DNA of 64,000 bases. Source: Eutypella sp. D-1. Lineage: Eukaryota; Ascomycota; Sordariomycetes; Xylariales; Diatrypaceae. The notes under the pieces were generated by a model, which had not been told where the DNA came from, ran no database searches, and saw only the letters and a list, made by a program, of their open reading frames with translations. Positions 45,583 through 57,782 of the stretch are shown here, piece after piece. A program made the translations under genes and the position numbers. How positions within the stretch are numbered: position 1 is the first letter of the stretch; the number at the start of each line of letters is the position of its first letter. The DNA is taken from contig JAJTTP010000027.1 in NCBI GenBank assembly GCA_023313575.1, forward strand, positions 372,001 to 436,000. Reading direction: 5' to 3'.

Positions 45583-46311
45583 TCAGGCCGAAGCAGCAGC
45601 AGCAGCCACTGCCTCGCCAACGGCTGGCATCTTAGCCTCCGTTCCGGCGAGGTTGGTCGTCTTTGTCTGCGGGTTCTTGGTGTAGTAGTTGGAGATGGCC
45701 GACTTGATGGCGTCCTCGGCCAACATGGAGCAATGCACTATCCAGTCATAAAGTCAGCATCATGGTCATAGTCATGATCATCCGCATCACTGTTGACTCA
45801 TCACCACTACATCGGGGCAGCTGCCATCATCACATCAGGCATCTCCGAGAGGATTTTACTTACGTTTCACGGGGGGCAAGCACAGCTCCTTAGCGATCTG
45901 GGTATTCTTGATCTTGGCGGCCTCGTCGAGGGTCATGCCGCGGACGAGCTCGGTGAGGTAGCTGGAGCTGGCGATGGCGCTGCCGCAGCCGAAGGTCTTG
46001 AACTTGACGTCGGAGATGGTGTTGTCGTTAGGGTCGACGCGGATCTGCAGCTTCATGACGTCGCCGCACGCCGGGGCGCCGACCAGTCCCGTGCCTACGT
46101 CCACGTCGTTCTTCGGCATCGACCCCGTATTCCGCGGCCGGCTGTAGTGGTCCAGCACCTTCTCGTGATACGACCTCCGCGCCACGAACGCCGTCGCGGG
46201 GTGTTGGATGGTGGGCTGCGAGATGTTGAGGGTGGTGCTGCGGGTGGCGATACGCGGGGCCGAGGTTGCGATGGCTCGGCGAGCCGTGTTGGCGAAGGAT
46301 CTGGATAACAT
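45583..46311 (-). CDS. ISU1: Mitochondrial iron-sulfur cluster scaffold protein (IscU type)
   Basis: Exons are 46311-45864 and 45737-45583 (200 residues). The intron (GTAAGT, TAG) is phase 1. A basic, Ser/Thr-rich mitochondrial presequence covers about 1-45. The scaffold domain starts at YHEKVLDHYSRPRNTG. The three cluster-binding cysteines are Cys82 (GAPACGD), Cys109 (FGCGSA) and Cys152 (LHCSML). LPPVK (145-149), the binding site for the dedicated Hsp70, is intact; the intron begins just after the first base of the Leu codon that follows. The C-terminus ends in an alanine run coded by a GCT/GCA repeat. Isu1 receives sulfur from the Nfs1 complex in the matrix and builds 2Fe-2S clusters. Confidence 0.97.
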
Positions 46312-48131
46312 TTTTATTTGAATGGCGATGGAGTTATTCGGTTTTATTTCTTGTTGATGTAATTGGTTTTAGGGTTTTGCTAAGATGAGAAATTGATTTG
46401 ATTTCGAATTCAGGTAGGTGATGTAGGTGATGGTGTTGTAGGTTGAAATTGGAGAGTTGTTAAGGTCGGGGTTTGGATAATTTTCGGAGATGGAAGGGCG
46501 GGATATGTATGTTAAACTTGGTGGTAACTTTCTAGCTTTAGAACGGTAGAGAAAGAGAAGATTGATAAAGTTTCAGTGGGGATGACAGGGGGCAGGGACG
46601 ATGACAGTGTATGAGGTCAAAATGTGAGCAAATCTGAGTGCACCGACAACACTCCGGGGCTCCCATTGGTGTGGTTCTTAGCCCCCCTACCCCCCCCTGC
46701 GCGCGGTCTTTGTCGGCGATCTCGGACAACCCTATTTTGTGGCCAATCAGAGAGCTCGAAACCTATCGATGAAATCATATAGCCTCGGAGATAGCGTTCA
46801 GCACTGTGCATTACCTTCTTCTGTTCGCGCTTTGCACAGTGATTGTACAGTAGGTGGCGGTACTTACCTGCTAGGCAGGTAAAGGCGGGCAACGATATGT
46901 AATAGAGCCGAAACCCCCCCGCTAAATCACACAGTAGGGACACTGTAGAAGCCCAAACCGCAAACTGTCTAGCCCCGTCGCCTCTGACCAATTAGATGGG
47001 AACTTTTTATCAGATCCGTGTTCAGGCCAGAACCCGAGCTTTTCCAGCCGAGATTGTTTTGTTAGTTGCGCCTTACTCTGACTTTCTTTACCTAAGTAGG
47101 TAGGCTTGAAAAAACCGATGCCGATACCGAAATTGCATATTCACACCGGTGACCGACCGGCCTTCCTCGCTTTCTTCCCTTGTCTTCTATCCATGTGGTT
47201 ACTATAATGTCATGATCACGAGCTGATGTAGATTTCAGTTTGGCAATTGGCGTCGTCACGTAACTACTTGCTTCAGTACTTATCTCCGTATGTATATAAG
47301 ATGGAGGAAGATAAAGCTTGGAAGCGGCGAGCGGACCTCGGGTATAATTAATAAGAGGTACCTAAGGTAGTAGGTAAGTGGCAGACATACATACAGACAG
47401 AGACATACAGACGTATCGATTGCATCTAGACACGGAGAAGTGGATGTGGAGTGCCGACTTATGTAATCCTGAGCTTACCAGCCAGCAGTGACGCACGCGG
47501 GGCAATTGCCTGCCTGCAAGCCCCGCCTAAAGAAGCTCTGGAGAAGCTGCTGCTCAGGGCTGGGTAAGTACCTCTGGGCAGAGAAGTAAGTCGGGAAGGT
47601 ACTTTGAGTACTCAGGTAGGTGACAGCCTAACATTCTAGCAGTTTTGAACCAATCAGTGTCCAGGGCTTTACCAGCTCGCAGAGTAGTGCCCTAAAGTGC
47701 CCAGGTGGTACCTACTTAGGTACCTAGGGAGGCTAAGGCCGCCCTGGAGCTTCAACGCTCAGCCTCTCCCCTCCCCTCCTGATCAACACTTAAGGTTCTT
47801 TACAAACGTCAACATCAACGCTGAGGCTATCATATGACATGTGCATGAACCACTTCTGTTACGAATAGTCACTCATTCGAAGATTTGCATCGCGGAATCT
47901 TCTACCGCTAGGTTACTTCTAGAAATTAAGTGCAGCCAAGTGACAAGTCAGTCTCATCTGACAACCTGCCTGCATCCTCACAAGCTTTCCATCGTTGACC
48001 TATCCAGGAAGCCATCGCGAGCTGTTAACCTGCTGGAGTCAAAGAGACGTTCATGAATTTGAGGACTTCGGGGCTTCGATCTCACCCACTCGCAGTAGAC
48101 CTCTGCGAAATCCCCTGCGAAATCCTCTAGG
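46312..48131. other. 1.8-kb divergent intergenic region with TACCTAGG-type motifs
   Basis: Between the divergent starts of ISU1 and UBP14. TAGGTA/TACCTA units occur near 46410, 46870, 47100, 47360-47375, 47610 and 47705-47725. No convincing gene was found; the longest frame (46617-46991, minus) has no domain. Confidence 0.5.
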
Positions 48132-50568
48132 ATGTCCTGCCCACATCTCGAATCCGCATCTCTGAACCCTCCGACGGTTTCCCAGTCGGTCTATCGTGAA
48201 GACTGTACGCAATGTTTCGACTCTATTGTAAGTTTTTCTTCTTTACGCGGAGCTCGTTTCTGCTCGCTCTGCCCACTTGGGATCCTAACCACGCCGCTTC
48301 TAGGATGACCCGGAAGGCCTCAATGTGTGCTTACAATGCTTCAACGGTGGCTGCGCCGGCCTGCGATTACACTCCAAACTTCACCATGTCACCCGTAGCC
48401 ATCCTCTGGCCCTCAACATCCGCCGTACTCGCAAGAAGGTCGTTAAGGACGAGCCACCCGCCAAGATGACCAAGTTAGCCATCGCCGCCGAGACCGAGGC
48501 CGACCGCTACGATATCACCACCACCCCCAAGTGTCTCGAGTGCTCCACCGATCTCGACGCCTCGAATCCGAAGCTGGCCCCGGTTGTGGATGGTATCATG
48601 AAGGCCAATACCTTCTCGCGGAAGGAGGAGGTCAAGGCCTGGGAGCAGGAGATGATCTCCTGCGAACACATCCTTCTTCTCCAACAAGAGGAGAGTCGGA
48701 AGATCCAGAGCGGCGATTTAGGTCACTGTTCCAAGTGCGACCTCAAGGAGAACCTGTGGCTCTGTCTCCAGTGCGGTAATCTGGGCTGTGGTCGCGCTCA
48801 GTTCGGCGGCGTCGACGGAAATTCCCATGGTCTTGCTCATGCTACCGAAAGCAATCATGCTGTTGCCGTCAAGCTTGGCTCCATCACTCCCGAGGGCACT
48901 GCCGACGTCTACTGCTACCAATGTGACGAAGAGCGGGTAGATAATGACCTCGGCACCCATCTGGCTCACTGGGGCATCATGCTATCTAACCAGGTCAAGA
49001 CCGAAAAGAGTTTGACCGAGATGAATATCGAACAGAACTTGCGATGGGAGTTCTCCATGACGACGGAGGATGGAAAGGAGCTGAAACCCCTGTTTGGACC
49101 CGGTCTCACCGGTTTGAAGAACCTCGGCAACAGTTGCTACCTCGCTAGTATCCTGCAGTGTCTCTTCGACCTGCCCGCCTTCCAGACACGCTACAACGTC
49201 CCCGAGCTCGATCTCCCCGACGTACTCGATCCGGCCCAGGACTTGGAGACGCAGCTGCGGAAGATCGGCGACGGTCTGCTCTCCGGACGGTATTCGAAAC
49301 CCGACTCCGACATCATCGCCTCCGAACACTCCCCCGAGATACCCCACCAGAAAGGTCTCTCGCCTAGCATGCTGAAGCACCTCATCGGCCGGGGCCACGA
49401 GGAATTCTCTACGATGCGTCAACAGGACGCCTTTGAACTCCTCCAGCATCTGATCAAGCTGATCACTCGCTCCAAACATCCGGCAAATCTGCCCGACCCC
49501 ACACAACCGTTCAGATTCGTCCTGGAGCAGAAGCTGCAGTGCTTGAGCTGCAAGAAGGTCCGGTATACCTCAAACGAGCAGGACAACATCTTCATAGACG
49601 TCCCGCTGGAAAAGCTGCCGTCCGTCGAAGGCCAAGGCGAGGCGGCCTACAAGCCCGTGACGCTGAAGCAGTGCCTCGACAACTTCACCGCCCTGGAGAC
49701 GGTGGAGCTGACTTGCTCCGCCTGCGGTAGCAAGGACGGATACACGAAGCAATCGCTCTTCAAGACGTTCCCTACGACCCTGGTCGTCAACGCCCGCAAG
49801 ATGACCATTGAGAACTGGGTGCCCCGCAAAGTCGACGTACCGGTCATCGTTAGCGACGAGCCATTCCCCCTCGACGAGTATCTCTCCCCAGGTCACCAGC
49901 CCTCCGAGGAGCTGCTACCGGACGAAGAACCATCTGCCCCGGCCTTCGCACCCAACGAGGCAGCCCTCGAGAGCCTCATGGCCATGGGATTCCCCCGCAA
50001 CCGTTGCGAAAAGGCCCTCCACGCCACGGGAAACACAGACGCCAACACCGCCATGGAGTGGCTCTTCGGCCACATGGAGGACCCGGACATCGATGAGCCG
50101 CTCGTCCTCGCGCCAGCTGCCGCCGCCGCCGGCTCCTCCGCGGCCGGCCACGACTCCCCCGAGAAAATCGAGATGCTAGGCGCCATGGGCTTCGGCGCCC
50201 CGCAGGCGCGCAAAGCCCTCAAGGAAACCGGCGGCGACGTCGAGCGCGCCGTCGAGTGGCTGTTCAACCACCCGGACGAGCAGGGCGATTTCGGAGACGA
50301 GGCCGCGGCACAGGAAGAGCAGCCGAACAAGGACACAGTCCCCGCCGGCACCGCGGACCTGCCCGCGAATTTCCAGCTCCACAGCATCGTCTGCCATAAG
50401 GGTACCAGCATCCACGCCGGCCACTACGTGGCGTTCATCCGGAAGATCCTGGACACGCAGACGCCCAAGTGGGTCCTCTTCAATGACGAGAAAGTCGTCG
50501 AGGCTGCTGATGTCGAGGAGATGAAGAAAACGGCTTATGTGTACTTCTTCAATCGTGTGGTGGGCTGA
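48132..50568 (+). CDS. UBP14: Ubiquitin carboxyl-terminal hydrolase Ubp14 (USP5/13 type)
   Basis: Exons are 48132-48227 and 48304-50568. The intron (GTAAGT, CTAAC branch, TAG) is phase 0, and the protein has 786 residues. The order is that of USP5/Ubp14: an N-terminal cryptic zinc finger (Cys-rich, about 3-65), the ZnF-UBP domain that grips free ubiquitin C-termini (about 170-255, GHCSKC...WLCLQCG...H), then the USP catalytic domain. [16 protein letters not shown] carries the nucleophile Cys310; the His box GHYVAFIRK is near 739. Two UBA domains are inserted in the catalytic domain (about 605-650 and 670-712). The enzyme disassembles unanchored polyubiquitin chains and so supports proteasome function. 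Confidence 0.96.
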
Positions 50569-51303
50569 TTCATAGCAGGCGGCGGCGGCGGCGTTTGAGG
50601 TGATGGTGGTTTGGCGATCGAGGGGTTGCGGTTGCGGTTTATGACAAAAGAAAAGCATGGGAAAGAATTGATGCATGCATGCAATGCAAGATCATGGGCG
50701 CCTACTACTGGGTTAGGTTAGAGCGTTGGTGTTGATGCTGATGCTGTCGTTGTGAAGCTAGAATAGAGCTTTTTCGGAACTGAAAGATGCATGGAATTGT
50801 TGGGATAGCTACAGCTATTCGATAGCTAACTAACCCCCCGCTCGATGGTAATCCAGCATTCTTGGGCGTTTAGAGTCTCATGAAGTGGTTCTGCACCGCT
50901 GCTTACCAACAAGGCCCGGGCAAGATGAATATGTGAGCCTATGTGAAATGAATTGCTACCCTGTATGATTGTATATATTCCCACAGCGATATCGATGTGT
51001 CGTGCCTCGCCGCCTGTTATTGAATAGTGCTAGACCACGTCCTTGTCCCTCGTCATGTACACAGTAACCCCGAACCCACCAAACGCCAGATCGACACAAC
51101 AAGAGTCCATAAACCGAACGGCGTACAACATAAAGCACTATCGCCCTTACTTCAAATCATAGCATATACACCATCAAGGTAGGTCAGGTAGGCGACACAT
51201 CCCCCCGCCCTGGAAGACAAGACACCAACTTCAACGTCCCCCAGAAAGAACAAAGTGTCACGCCGCCACCATCCCGACCTCCCCCCACACCTTCTCCCTC
51301 GTT
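50569..51303. other. Convergent 3' intergenic region
   Basis: 735 bp between the UBP14 and MAD2 stops. A GGC repeat follows the UBP14 stop (about 50577-50594). A TAGGTCAGGTAGG stretch lies near 51180. No gene seen. Confidence 0.5.
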
Positions 51304-52351
51304 CTACTCCCCCAACCGATAACTAACCAACGTCTCAACACGGTGATTACTCGTGCTGAACCCCCGCAGCTGCACGCGCTCCCCATTCACGATCTCCTTG
51401 GCGTCGCTGTCGCCCCATTCCACGGGTACCTCCGAGTCCGCGTCCGCGTACACCAGCACGTTGAACGTGCAGTCCCCTCCCGCCAACTGCGGCAGGAACG
51501 TCACGCTTGCTGTGATTTGTCGGAATAGGGCTGCGATTTCGGCTTGGATTTCTGATTCGGTTTTTTCGGGCGCTGTTGCTGCTGGCGCTCCCGCTGCTGC
51601 GTTGTTTTCTTGGTTGTTGCCGCTGCCGTCGGCGGCCTCGGAGGGCTCCGCTGTTGTTGCTGCGGTTGTGGATGATGATGATGATTTTTTGCTGGATTTT
51701 TTGCTGGACTTTGAGAGGTTGGTGTTGAAGATCTGCACGTCGAATTGCCACCGCTCGACGTGCTCCCCCGTGTCCTTGTCCGTGATCACGATCACCAGCT
51801 TGCTGATCTTCCCCCGCTGCATCCACTTGTCCAGCTGCGACATGATCTTCTTGATGTACGCCTTCACCTGGTCGTCGGACGATACTAGCATGTTTAGGCC
51901 GTATTTCTTGACACTGTTTTTTTTGGGGTGTGCGGTTCACGAGCAGTACTTGTTAGCCCTGATCTTCTCTACTCGGGTTATGGAGGGAGCGGAGGGAGGG
52001 TGCGTGGGTGCGTGGGTGAGGGGTGGACTAACGCTGTGAAGTCTTCGGCGGGGTAGACGCCTCGTTGAAACCTGTGTCGAAGTTAGTCGTCGGGTTTTGG
52101 GATGCAGAATTTTGCGATCATAGTAAATAGATGGGTGATCTTGCGTACAGAATCGTGTGGATCGAGTATTGGAACTGGGAATCACAACGTTAGTTTATAT
52201 ATATGTATATACCATCCATTGCCCATCTCGCACTCGACCGAAGCGAAGGATTCGCCGTAATACATACGAACTCGGCGACAAGTTTGGCACTCCCCTTCAG
52301 GGAGAGCTTGTGCACCTTGGACTTGTCTTTATCGGCAGATTTTGACGACAT
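51304..52351 (-). CDS. MAD2: Spindle assembly checkpoint protein Mad2 (HORMA domain)
   Basis: Four exons (52351-52268, 52174-52149, 52071-52033, 51913-51304) give 252 residues, against about 196-205 in yeast and man. Introns are phase 0, 2 and 2. The joined N-terminus is LSLKGSAKLVAEFFQYSIHTILFQRGVYPAEDFTAVKKYG in meaning: residues 16-56 follow the Mad2 pattern closely. LVSSDDQVKAYIKKI and the C-terminal safety-belt strand (LRGFSTSNHRVETLVSYRL) are also typical. The extra length is one Ser/Lys/Ala-rich insertion at about 116-167 inside the HORMA domain, coded partly by GAT/TGT triplets. Mad2 binds Cdc20 at unattached kinetochores to hold the anaphase-promoting complex. Confidence 0.95.
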
Positions 52352-52742
52352 CGTGGTTGTAGTTGGTTGATGATGCGTTTGGGATGTTGCGGGTCGATTC
52401 GTGTAGTGGACAGCATCCATGTAACTACGTATGTATGTTGTACCTACTTATGTACGTGTGTTGAGGTATGGACTGGTTGGTTTATTTACTTTGGGGCTGT
52501 TGCTTTGGCGGGGTGACGAAAGCTGATAAGCCAATTCACTTACCTCTTATCGATAAGATAGGGTGGTAAAAGTAGGTACCTAAGTACTTCAGTGTTACTA
52601 TCCAACCTGCCTGTATGCGATTTAGACGACAACCTCACTTTTTACCACGCATATAAGACGACACAACGACCTTTCTAGATCCAGGCGTACCTAGAACAGA
52701 GTCGCATGGATGGGTGGCTGCATAGATGTAACATCTGTTCTG
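52352..52742. promoter_or_regulatory. Divergent promoter region between MAD2 and GUF1
   Basis: 391 bp between two divergent starts. A TAGGTACCTAAGTA stretch lies near 52573-52586 and a TTATCGATAA palindrome near 52546. Both promoters must fit here. Confidence 0.5.
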
Positions 52743-54812
52743 ATGCGATCATGTCTTCGCCGGTCGCCGCAACGTTTGGCCCCTCATAGCAACGGCCTCC
52801 GCCTACGATGGCGTTCCTCAACCTCCTCAACCTCGCCGTCCCCGGCGTCACATTCCTCTCTCCTGGGAACACCATGCCAGCGCTCATCGCGGTTCCCCGT
52901 CTCTTCTCTCTCTTTCAATCCGGTGCGCTGTAGTAGTAGTAGCTCTTCTTCTTCAAAGGTGCCAGTGGGTGACCTCGAGCGCCGGATAGCGGCCATTCCG
53001 CTTGAGCGCTTTCGCAATTTCTGTATCGTGGCCCATATCGACCACGGCAAATCCACGCTCTCTGACCGGCTTCTGGAAATTACGGGCACCATCTCCTCAT
53101 CTGCTGCCAACAAGCAGATTCTGGACTTCCTCGAGGTTGAGCGCGAGCGGGGCATCACTGTGAAGGCCCAGACCTGCTCTATGATCTATAACCACAACGG
53201 CCTGGACTACCTCCTGCACCTGGTCGACACCCCCGGCCACGTCGATTTTCGCGCCGAGGTCACCAGATCCTATGCCAGTTGTGGAGGTGCCCTGCTCCTA
53301 GTCGATGCGAGCCAGGGCATCCAGGCCCAGACCGTCGCCAATTTCTACCTCGCCTTCGCCGAGGGCTTGAAGATCCTCCCCGTCGTCAACAAGATCGACA
53401 TGACGGCCGCGGATGTCCCCAGGGTTCTGGAACAGCTTGAGACTACGTTTGAGCTGGATCCCAAGACCGCTATTGGTGTGAGCGCCAAGACCGGCCTGAA
53501 CGTCAAGTCACTGCTCCCCGCTATCGTCGAAACTATCCCCGCTCCCACGGGCGATAGCTCCAAGCCTCTAAGGATGCTGCTGGTCGACTCGTGGTACGAT
53601 AACTTCCGCGGCGTCGTCTGTCTTGTGCGTATCTTTGACGGCACTATAAGGGCCGGCGAGCACGTCGTCAGTTTCGCCACAGGCAACAAGTACACCATAG
53701 GCGAGGTCGGCATTCGGTATCCCACCCAGGTACCACAGACCGTGCTGCGTGCCGGCCAGGTTGGGTACATCTACTTCAACCCGGGGATGAAGCGGATCCA
53801 GGACGCCAAGATTGGTGACACCTTCACCACAGAAGGCTCCGAGGACGTCGTTGAACCCTATCCTGGATTCGAGGAGCCTAAACCCATGGTCTTCGTCGCC
53901 GCGTTCCCCACAGACCCCGGCGACTACAGCCGCCTTTCGGACCATATCACCCAGCTTGTCCTCAATGACCGCAGCATCACCCTGTCCAAGGCCCACTCCG
54001 AGGCCCTCGGCGCCGGCTGGCGCATTGGCTTCCTGGGCAGCTTACACTGCTCCGTGTTCCAGGACCGGCTTCGGCAGGAACACGGGTCGAGCGTCATCAT
54101 CACCGAACCGGCGGTGCAGACCAAGGTCATGTGGCGCGACGGAACGGAGGAGATCTTACAGAGTCCAATCGACTTCCCGGACGCGGACGAGCCGCGGGCG
54201 CGGGCCGCCACCTTTTACGAGCCCTTCGTCCTAGCCACCATGACCATCCCCGAAGAGTACCTGGGTCGGGCGATCGAGCTGTGCGAAGCCAACCGCGGCG
54301 AGCAGGAGAGCATAGAGTTCTTCCACGGCCAGCAGGTGATCCTCAAGTACCGCATCCCGACGGCGCAGCTAGTCGACGACCTGTTCGGCAAGCTCAAGGG
54401 CGCGACCAAGGGCTACGCCACCCTCGACTACGAAGACGCCGGCTGGCGCGAGAGCCGCCTCGTCAAACTCCAGCTCCTCGTCAACAAGCAGCCCGTCGAC
54501 GCCATCTCCCGCGTCGTCCACCTGTCCCAGGTCGAACGCCTCGGTCGCCAGTGGGTCACCAAGTTCAAGGAGCACGTCCAGCGCCAGATGTTCGAGGTCG
54601 TTATCCAGGCCGCCGTCGGCAAGAAAATCGTCGCTCGCGAGACTATCAAGCCCTTCCGCAAGGACGTCCTTGCTAAACTCCACGCTAGCGATATCACGAG
54701 ACGCCAGAAGCTGCTCCAGAAACAGAAGGAGGGCCGCAAGAGGCTTACGAGTAGGTCTGTTGGTAATGTTGTCATTGAACAGGAGGCATTCCAGCGCTTC
54801 CTGGCCAAGTAA
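52743..54812 (+). CDS. GUF1: Mitochondrial translation factor Guf1 (EF4/LepA)
   Basis: This single-exon gene encodes 689 residues from the ATG at 52743. An in-frame ATG at 52710 adds eleven residues but would bury the Arg/Ser-rich mitochondrial presequence that starts MRSCLRRS. The GTPase domain has AHIDHGKST (P-loop), the switch motif [19 protein letters not shown] and NKIDM. Domain order then follows LepA: EF-Tu-like domain 2, the EF-G domain III-like part, domain V-like part ([14 protein letters not shown]) and the LepA-specific C-terminal domain ([17 protein letters not shown] ... [20 protein letters not shown]). Guf1 binds mitochondrial ribosomes and is thought to back-translocate or help fidelity under stress. 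Confidence 0.96.
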   Translation: MRSCLRRSPQRLAPHSNGLRLRWRSSTSSTSPSPASHSSLLGTPCQRSSRFPVSSLSFNPVRCSSSSSSSSKVPVGDLERRIAAIPLERFRNFCIVAHIDHGKSTLSDRLLEITGTISSSAANKQILDFLEVERERGITVKAQTCSMIYNHNGLDYLLHLVDTPGHVDFRAEVTRSYASCGGALLLVDASQGIQAQTVANFYLAFAEGLKILPVVNKIDMTAADVPRVLEQLETTFELDPKTAIGVSAKTGLNVKSLLPAIVETIPAPTGDSSKPLRMLLVDSWYDNFRGVVCLVRIFDGTIRAGEHVVSFATGNKYTIGEVGIRYPTQVPQTVLRAGQVGYIYFNPGMKRIQDAKIGDTFTTEGSEDVVEPYPGFEEPKPMVFVAAFPTDPGDYSRLSDHITQLVLNDRSITLSKAHSEALGAGWRIGFLGSLHCSVFQDRLRQEHGSSVIITEPAVQTKVMWRDGTEEILQSPIDFPDADEPRARAATFYEPFVLATMTIPEEYLGRAIELCEANRGEQESIEFFHGQQVILKYRIPTAQLVDDLFGKLKGATKGYATLDYEDAGWRESRLVKLQLLVNKQPVDAISRVVHLSQVERLGRQWVTKFKEHVQRQMFEVVIQAAVGKKIVARETIKPFRKDVLAKLHASDITRRQKLLQKQKEGRKRLTSRSVGNVVIEQEAFQRFLAK

Positions 54813-55372
54813 GACGTTCTACTCGATGTGGTGCTGGTGGAACCACCACGAATATGTATATATTATCTTGCGAAGTCCTGTAACATAGTTTCAAACCATT
54901 CTAAATGAAACCATAGCCATGTTGATGGAAATATTCTAGATACGGTGTCTGGCTAGCTATAGAGCCCCCTTCTGGAAGCCACTGTCATCTCACTTTAACT
55001 CACCACTCACTCTCATGGATGCGCTCAGGTGGCGCTGGTTGTCGGAGGTGATATCATATCATGTCGCTGACACTCCTTGGCTGCTATCAAGGATCTTTCA
55101 TCATGGACTCTGAAACTGAAGCTGGACGATGCAGGTCCGACAGGGAATAGCGCCACAACACGCCAAGACATATTGCTGTCAGCGCGATTACTCATGTTGT
55201 GATCCCATTAGGCACATCTCGGAACGAAAACACCCGAAGCGGCCGATGGATACGACTTTGCAATTTGCCAGCAAGAATATTAAAATGTGAGATCCGCTTG
55301 CTCGGCGACTTTTCTTTCACGAATCTAGGCATCTTATCTTCAGTCGGAGCCCATAGTTCACGCACCACAAAC
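54813..55372. other. Intergenic region, no gene recognised
   Basis: 560 bp between the GUF1 stop and the next start. It holds the GUF1 3' end and the promoter of the secreted-protein gene. No repeat or RNA gene is visible. Confidence 0.5.
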
Positions 55373-56273
55373 ATGAAGATCCTCTCCATCATCGTAGTTG
55401 GCCTCTCGGCCGCGGTAGAAGCGGTCTACGTGGCATCGGTCGAGACATCGAATGCGTGGGTATGCGATGCGAACCGCGGCATCGACATTGACTTCACACC
55501 ACCATCGCCGTATCACGAATCCATCGAAGCCGACTTTCCGACCCTCCGGCTTGTCGAGACCCAGCCGGCCCACGGCAATCCCGCCGGCCCCGCGACCACG
55601 GGCTGCGGCGCGACGATCGAGTTCAGGGATTGGTCCACTTCCGTGCACTTTGCCATCAAAGAGGTCACTTTCTCGGGCCGCCTCAACCTCACTGAGACCG
55701 ACTATTTGTACCATCTTGGCGCTAAAGTCGAGTTCGTTGTTACGCACCAGCAAAATACTATCCCGATCAAGTACCCTCTCGTTCACGACTATAATTCATC
55801 TACGCTGGTAGGTTTACCATGATGCAATCAATATAGCTTGACTATAGGGGGGGATGGATTGCAACCGCTCCACTGGCAGCCTTGACTCTATTATATCTCG
55901 GGCGCTTTGCTGACATGGCAACCTTGCCCAGATCGACGAAGTCTGGGATCCCAAGATCGGGAACGAGACATACCTGGACGACTTCGAATTCACAGGGGAG
56001 ATCACCGACGGTAAATGGTCGCCATGTTTCAGGGGAACGGAAGGATATGGGGACATCACGAAGATGAACTTCGACGTCTCGGCCGTAGCGGCGGCACCAG
56101 GGAGGGGGCCCCTGGTGAGCTTACTGACTTCTGGTCTGCATGTGCGATACGGCCTCGTCTGGGAAGAGTGCTACCCGCCCACAACCACCTGGTCTCAGAC
56201 GTATATCAAGGGCTGGGAGAGTTGCACGTACCGTCAAGATAACGAGACGTCTAAAAGACATGCCTTATTCTAG
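55373..56273 (+). CDS. Small secreted protein of unknown function
   Basis: Exons are 55373-55807 and 55932-56273. The intron (GTAGGT, CTGAC branch, CAG) is phase 0 and the protein has 258 residues. Residues 1-17 form a clear signal peptide (hydrophobic IIVVGLSAA core, VEA end). Five cysteines remain in the mature chain: one near the N-terminus, one in TTGCGA, one in SPCFRG and two near the C-terminus (EECYPP, ESCTYR). Several aromatic residues and N-x-S/T sites are present. I do not recognise the family. The build (signal peptide, about 240 mature residues, no transmembrane segment after the signal) fits an extracellular or cell wall protein or candidate effector, which is inference. Its intron and frame continuity make it a convincing gene. 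Confidence 0.75.
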
Positions 56274-57086
56274 GATCACTTGCCATCTGCGACCTGGCCA
56301 TTTGAGTCTCCGGATGGCAGTGCCTCGTCGGATATTCTAGCTATGAATATCACCTTAAAATTGCCGAAGGCGGTAGCTGATCATTGCCTTGAGTTGAATC
56401 TAATAGTTGTGTTATATGTTTGCTTAGCTTTAGGTATTGTGGTGATGCTAAAAAGTAAATGTGCCTGTAGGCTAGGGTGTGGCCTATATACTGGCCGTAG
56501 TCTCCTTGATGTTTGGTCGGAGTCGCAAGGCTTCCTGGCCGGAGAGACACCATTTTCAAGACACAGTTGGCACCTCCGTACTACTCCTCTATCCGGCGAT
56601 ATGCTGTAGATAGTCAAGCCCCTATAGTGGGTCCTTTAGGATAGGGGAATACCTAGGTACCTAAGGATCGAATCTAGTAGGGTGGAACATCTAGGTGTTT
56701 TACTTACGTCTACGAAACCAGGTTGGGTCGAAAAATCTGACACTGGGACCGCTTTGTGGGACCCCACCAACCACGGACCTGTCTACTGGCCAGCCTTTTT
56801 GAACCTGCGAGCTGTGGCCTCTCGCTGGTTTTCCTGATCCCGAAGAAGCGAAATTGGCGAACAAGTAACGTCAACGGGATCGACGCCGGCATCGCGATCG
56901 CCAAGGCACGATTCCACCTCAAATAGGACTAGCCTTCTGAAATTTGAACGTCCCGTTGCATTGATCTACGGGAAGTTCAGCCGAGATCTAATTCAGATCC
57001 TAGAGAAGAAAAAGGTTCTATGACAATGTGCACTACCCTCCCATGCAAATGCGTAACAACACATGCACACAGTCCTAGAAGCCTGG
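56274..57086. other. Convergent 3' intergenic region
   Basis: About 0.8 kb between stops. A TACCTAGGTACCTAAGG element is near 56650-56666. No gene is seen. Confidence 0.5.
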
Positions 57087-57782
57087 CTATTCTTTCTTAA
57101 ACCCTTCCCACCGAGAGAAATCTGCCGTATCCAAATCGAATAAATCTAATATCCTCCCAACACTGTGATCGACGAGATCATCCACGGATGATGGCCGGAT
57201 GTAGAACGCTGGGACGGGAGGAAATATGATAGCCCCGTTCTGCGTCGCAGACAGCATGTTCTGGAGATGGATTCCGCTGAGGGGACACTCCCGCGCGACC
57301 AGGACGAGCCGGTGCCGCTCTTTTAGAACTACGTCCGCAGAGCGAGCGATCAGGTCGTCGCAGTATCCCGAGCTGATGGCGGCGAGCGTCTTCATGCTGC
57401 AGGGCACGACTACCATGCCATCCACCCGGAACGAGCCGCTCGCAATAGGCGCAGCCATGTCGTAGTTACTGTAGACGTGGTCGGCGAGGGCGCGGACATT
57501 GGCGGGCGTGTAGTCTGTTTCGTATTTCAAAGTGTTTTCTGCCCACTTGCTCATGACGAGGTGCGTCTCGACATTGAGGCGGCGCAGGGCGATCAGAGTC
57601 TTGATCCCTAAGATGGTACCTGTAGCACCTGTCAAGGCGACAATGATCCTTTTCCGTCGTCCGGATCCATGCTGTATTTGGCTGGTGGAAGCGATCGAAG
57701 ATTGACTTGCTGACATATTCGTATTGGAGGTATGCCAGTAAGATACTTTAGATATGAACAGTATCAGCTCTGGTATACGCAT
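57087..57782 (-). CDS. PAD1: UbiX/Pad1-type flavin prenyltransferase
   Basis: This single-exon gene encodes 231 residues from 57782, or 209 from an internal ATG at 57716 (MSASQSS). The longer form would add a short leader that could target mitochondria, as for yeast Pad1. The flavodoxin-like core starts with RIIVALTGATGTILG (about 44-58), the FMN phosphate loop. Further family marks are LVMSKWAENTLKYE, VVPCSMKTLAAISSGYCDDLIARSADVVLKE and LVARECPLSGIHLQNML. The enzyme attaches a dimethylallyl group to FMN to make prenyl-FMN, the cofactor of UbiD/Fdc1 decarboxylases. The Fdc1 gene is its divergent neighbour, 582 bp away, so the pair forms a functional unit. Confidence 0.94.
   Translation of the reverse strand: MRIPELILFISKVSYWHTSNTNMSASQSSIASTSQIQHGSGRRKRIIVALTGATGTILGIKTLIALRRLNVETHLVMSKWAENTLKYETDYTPANVRALADHVYSNYDMAAPIASGSFRVDGMVVVPCSMKTLAAISSGYCDDLIARSADVVLKERHRLVLVARECPLSGIHLQNMLSATQNGAIIFPPVPAFYIRPSSVDDLVDHSVGRILDLFDLDTADFSRWEGFKKE

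Noticed and set aside
46617..46991. 124-codon minus-strand frame between ISU1 and UBP14
   Set aside because: No family resemblance and it overlaps promoter DNA with TAGGTA elements.
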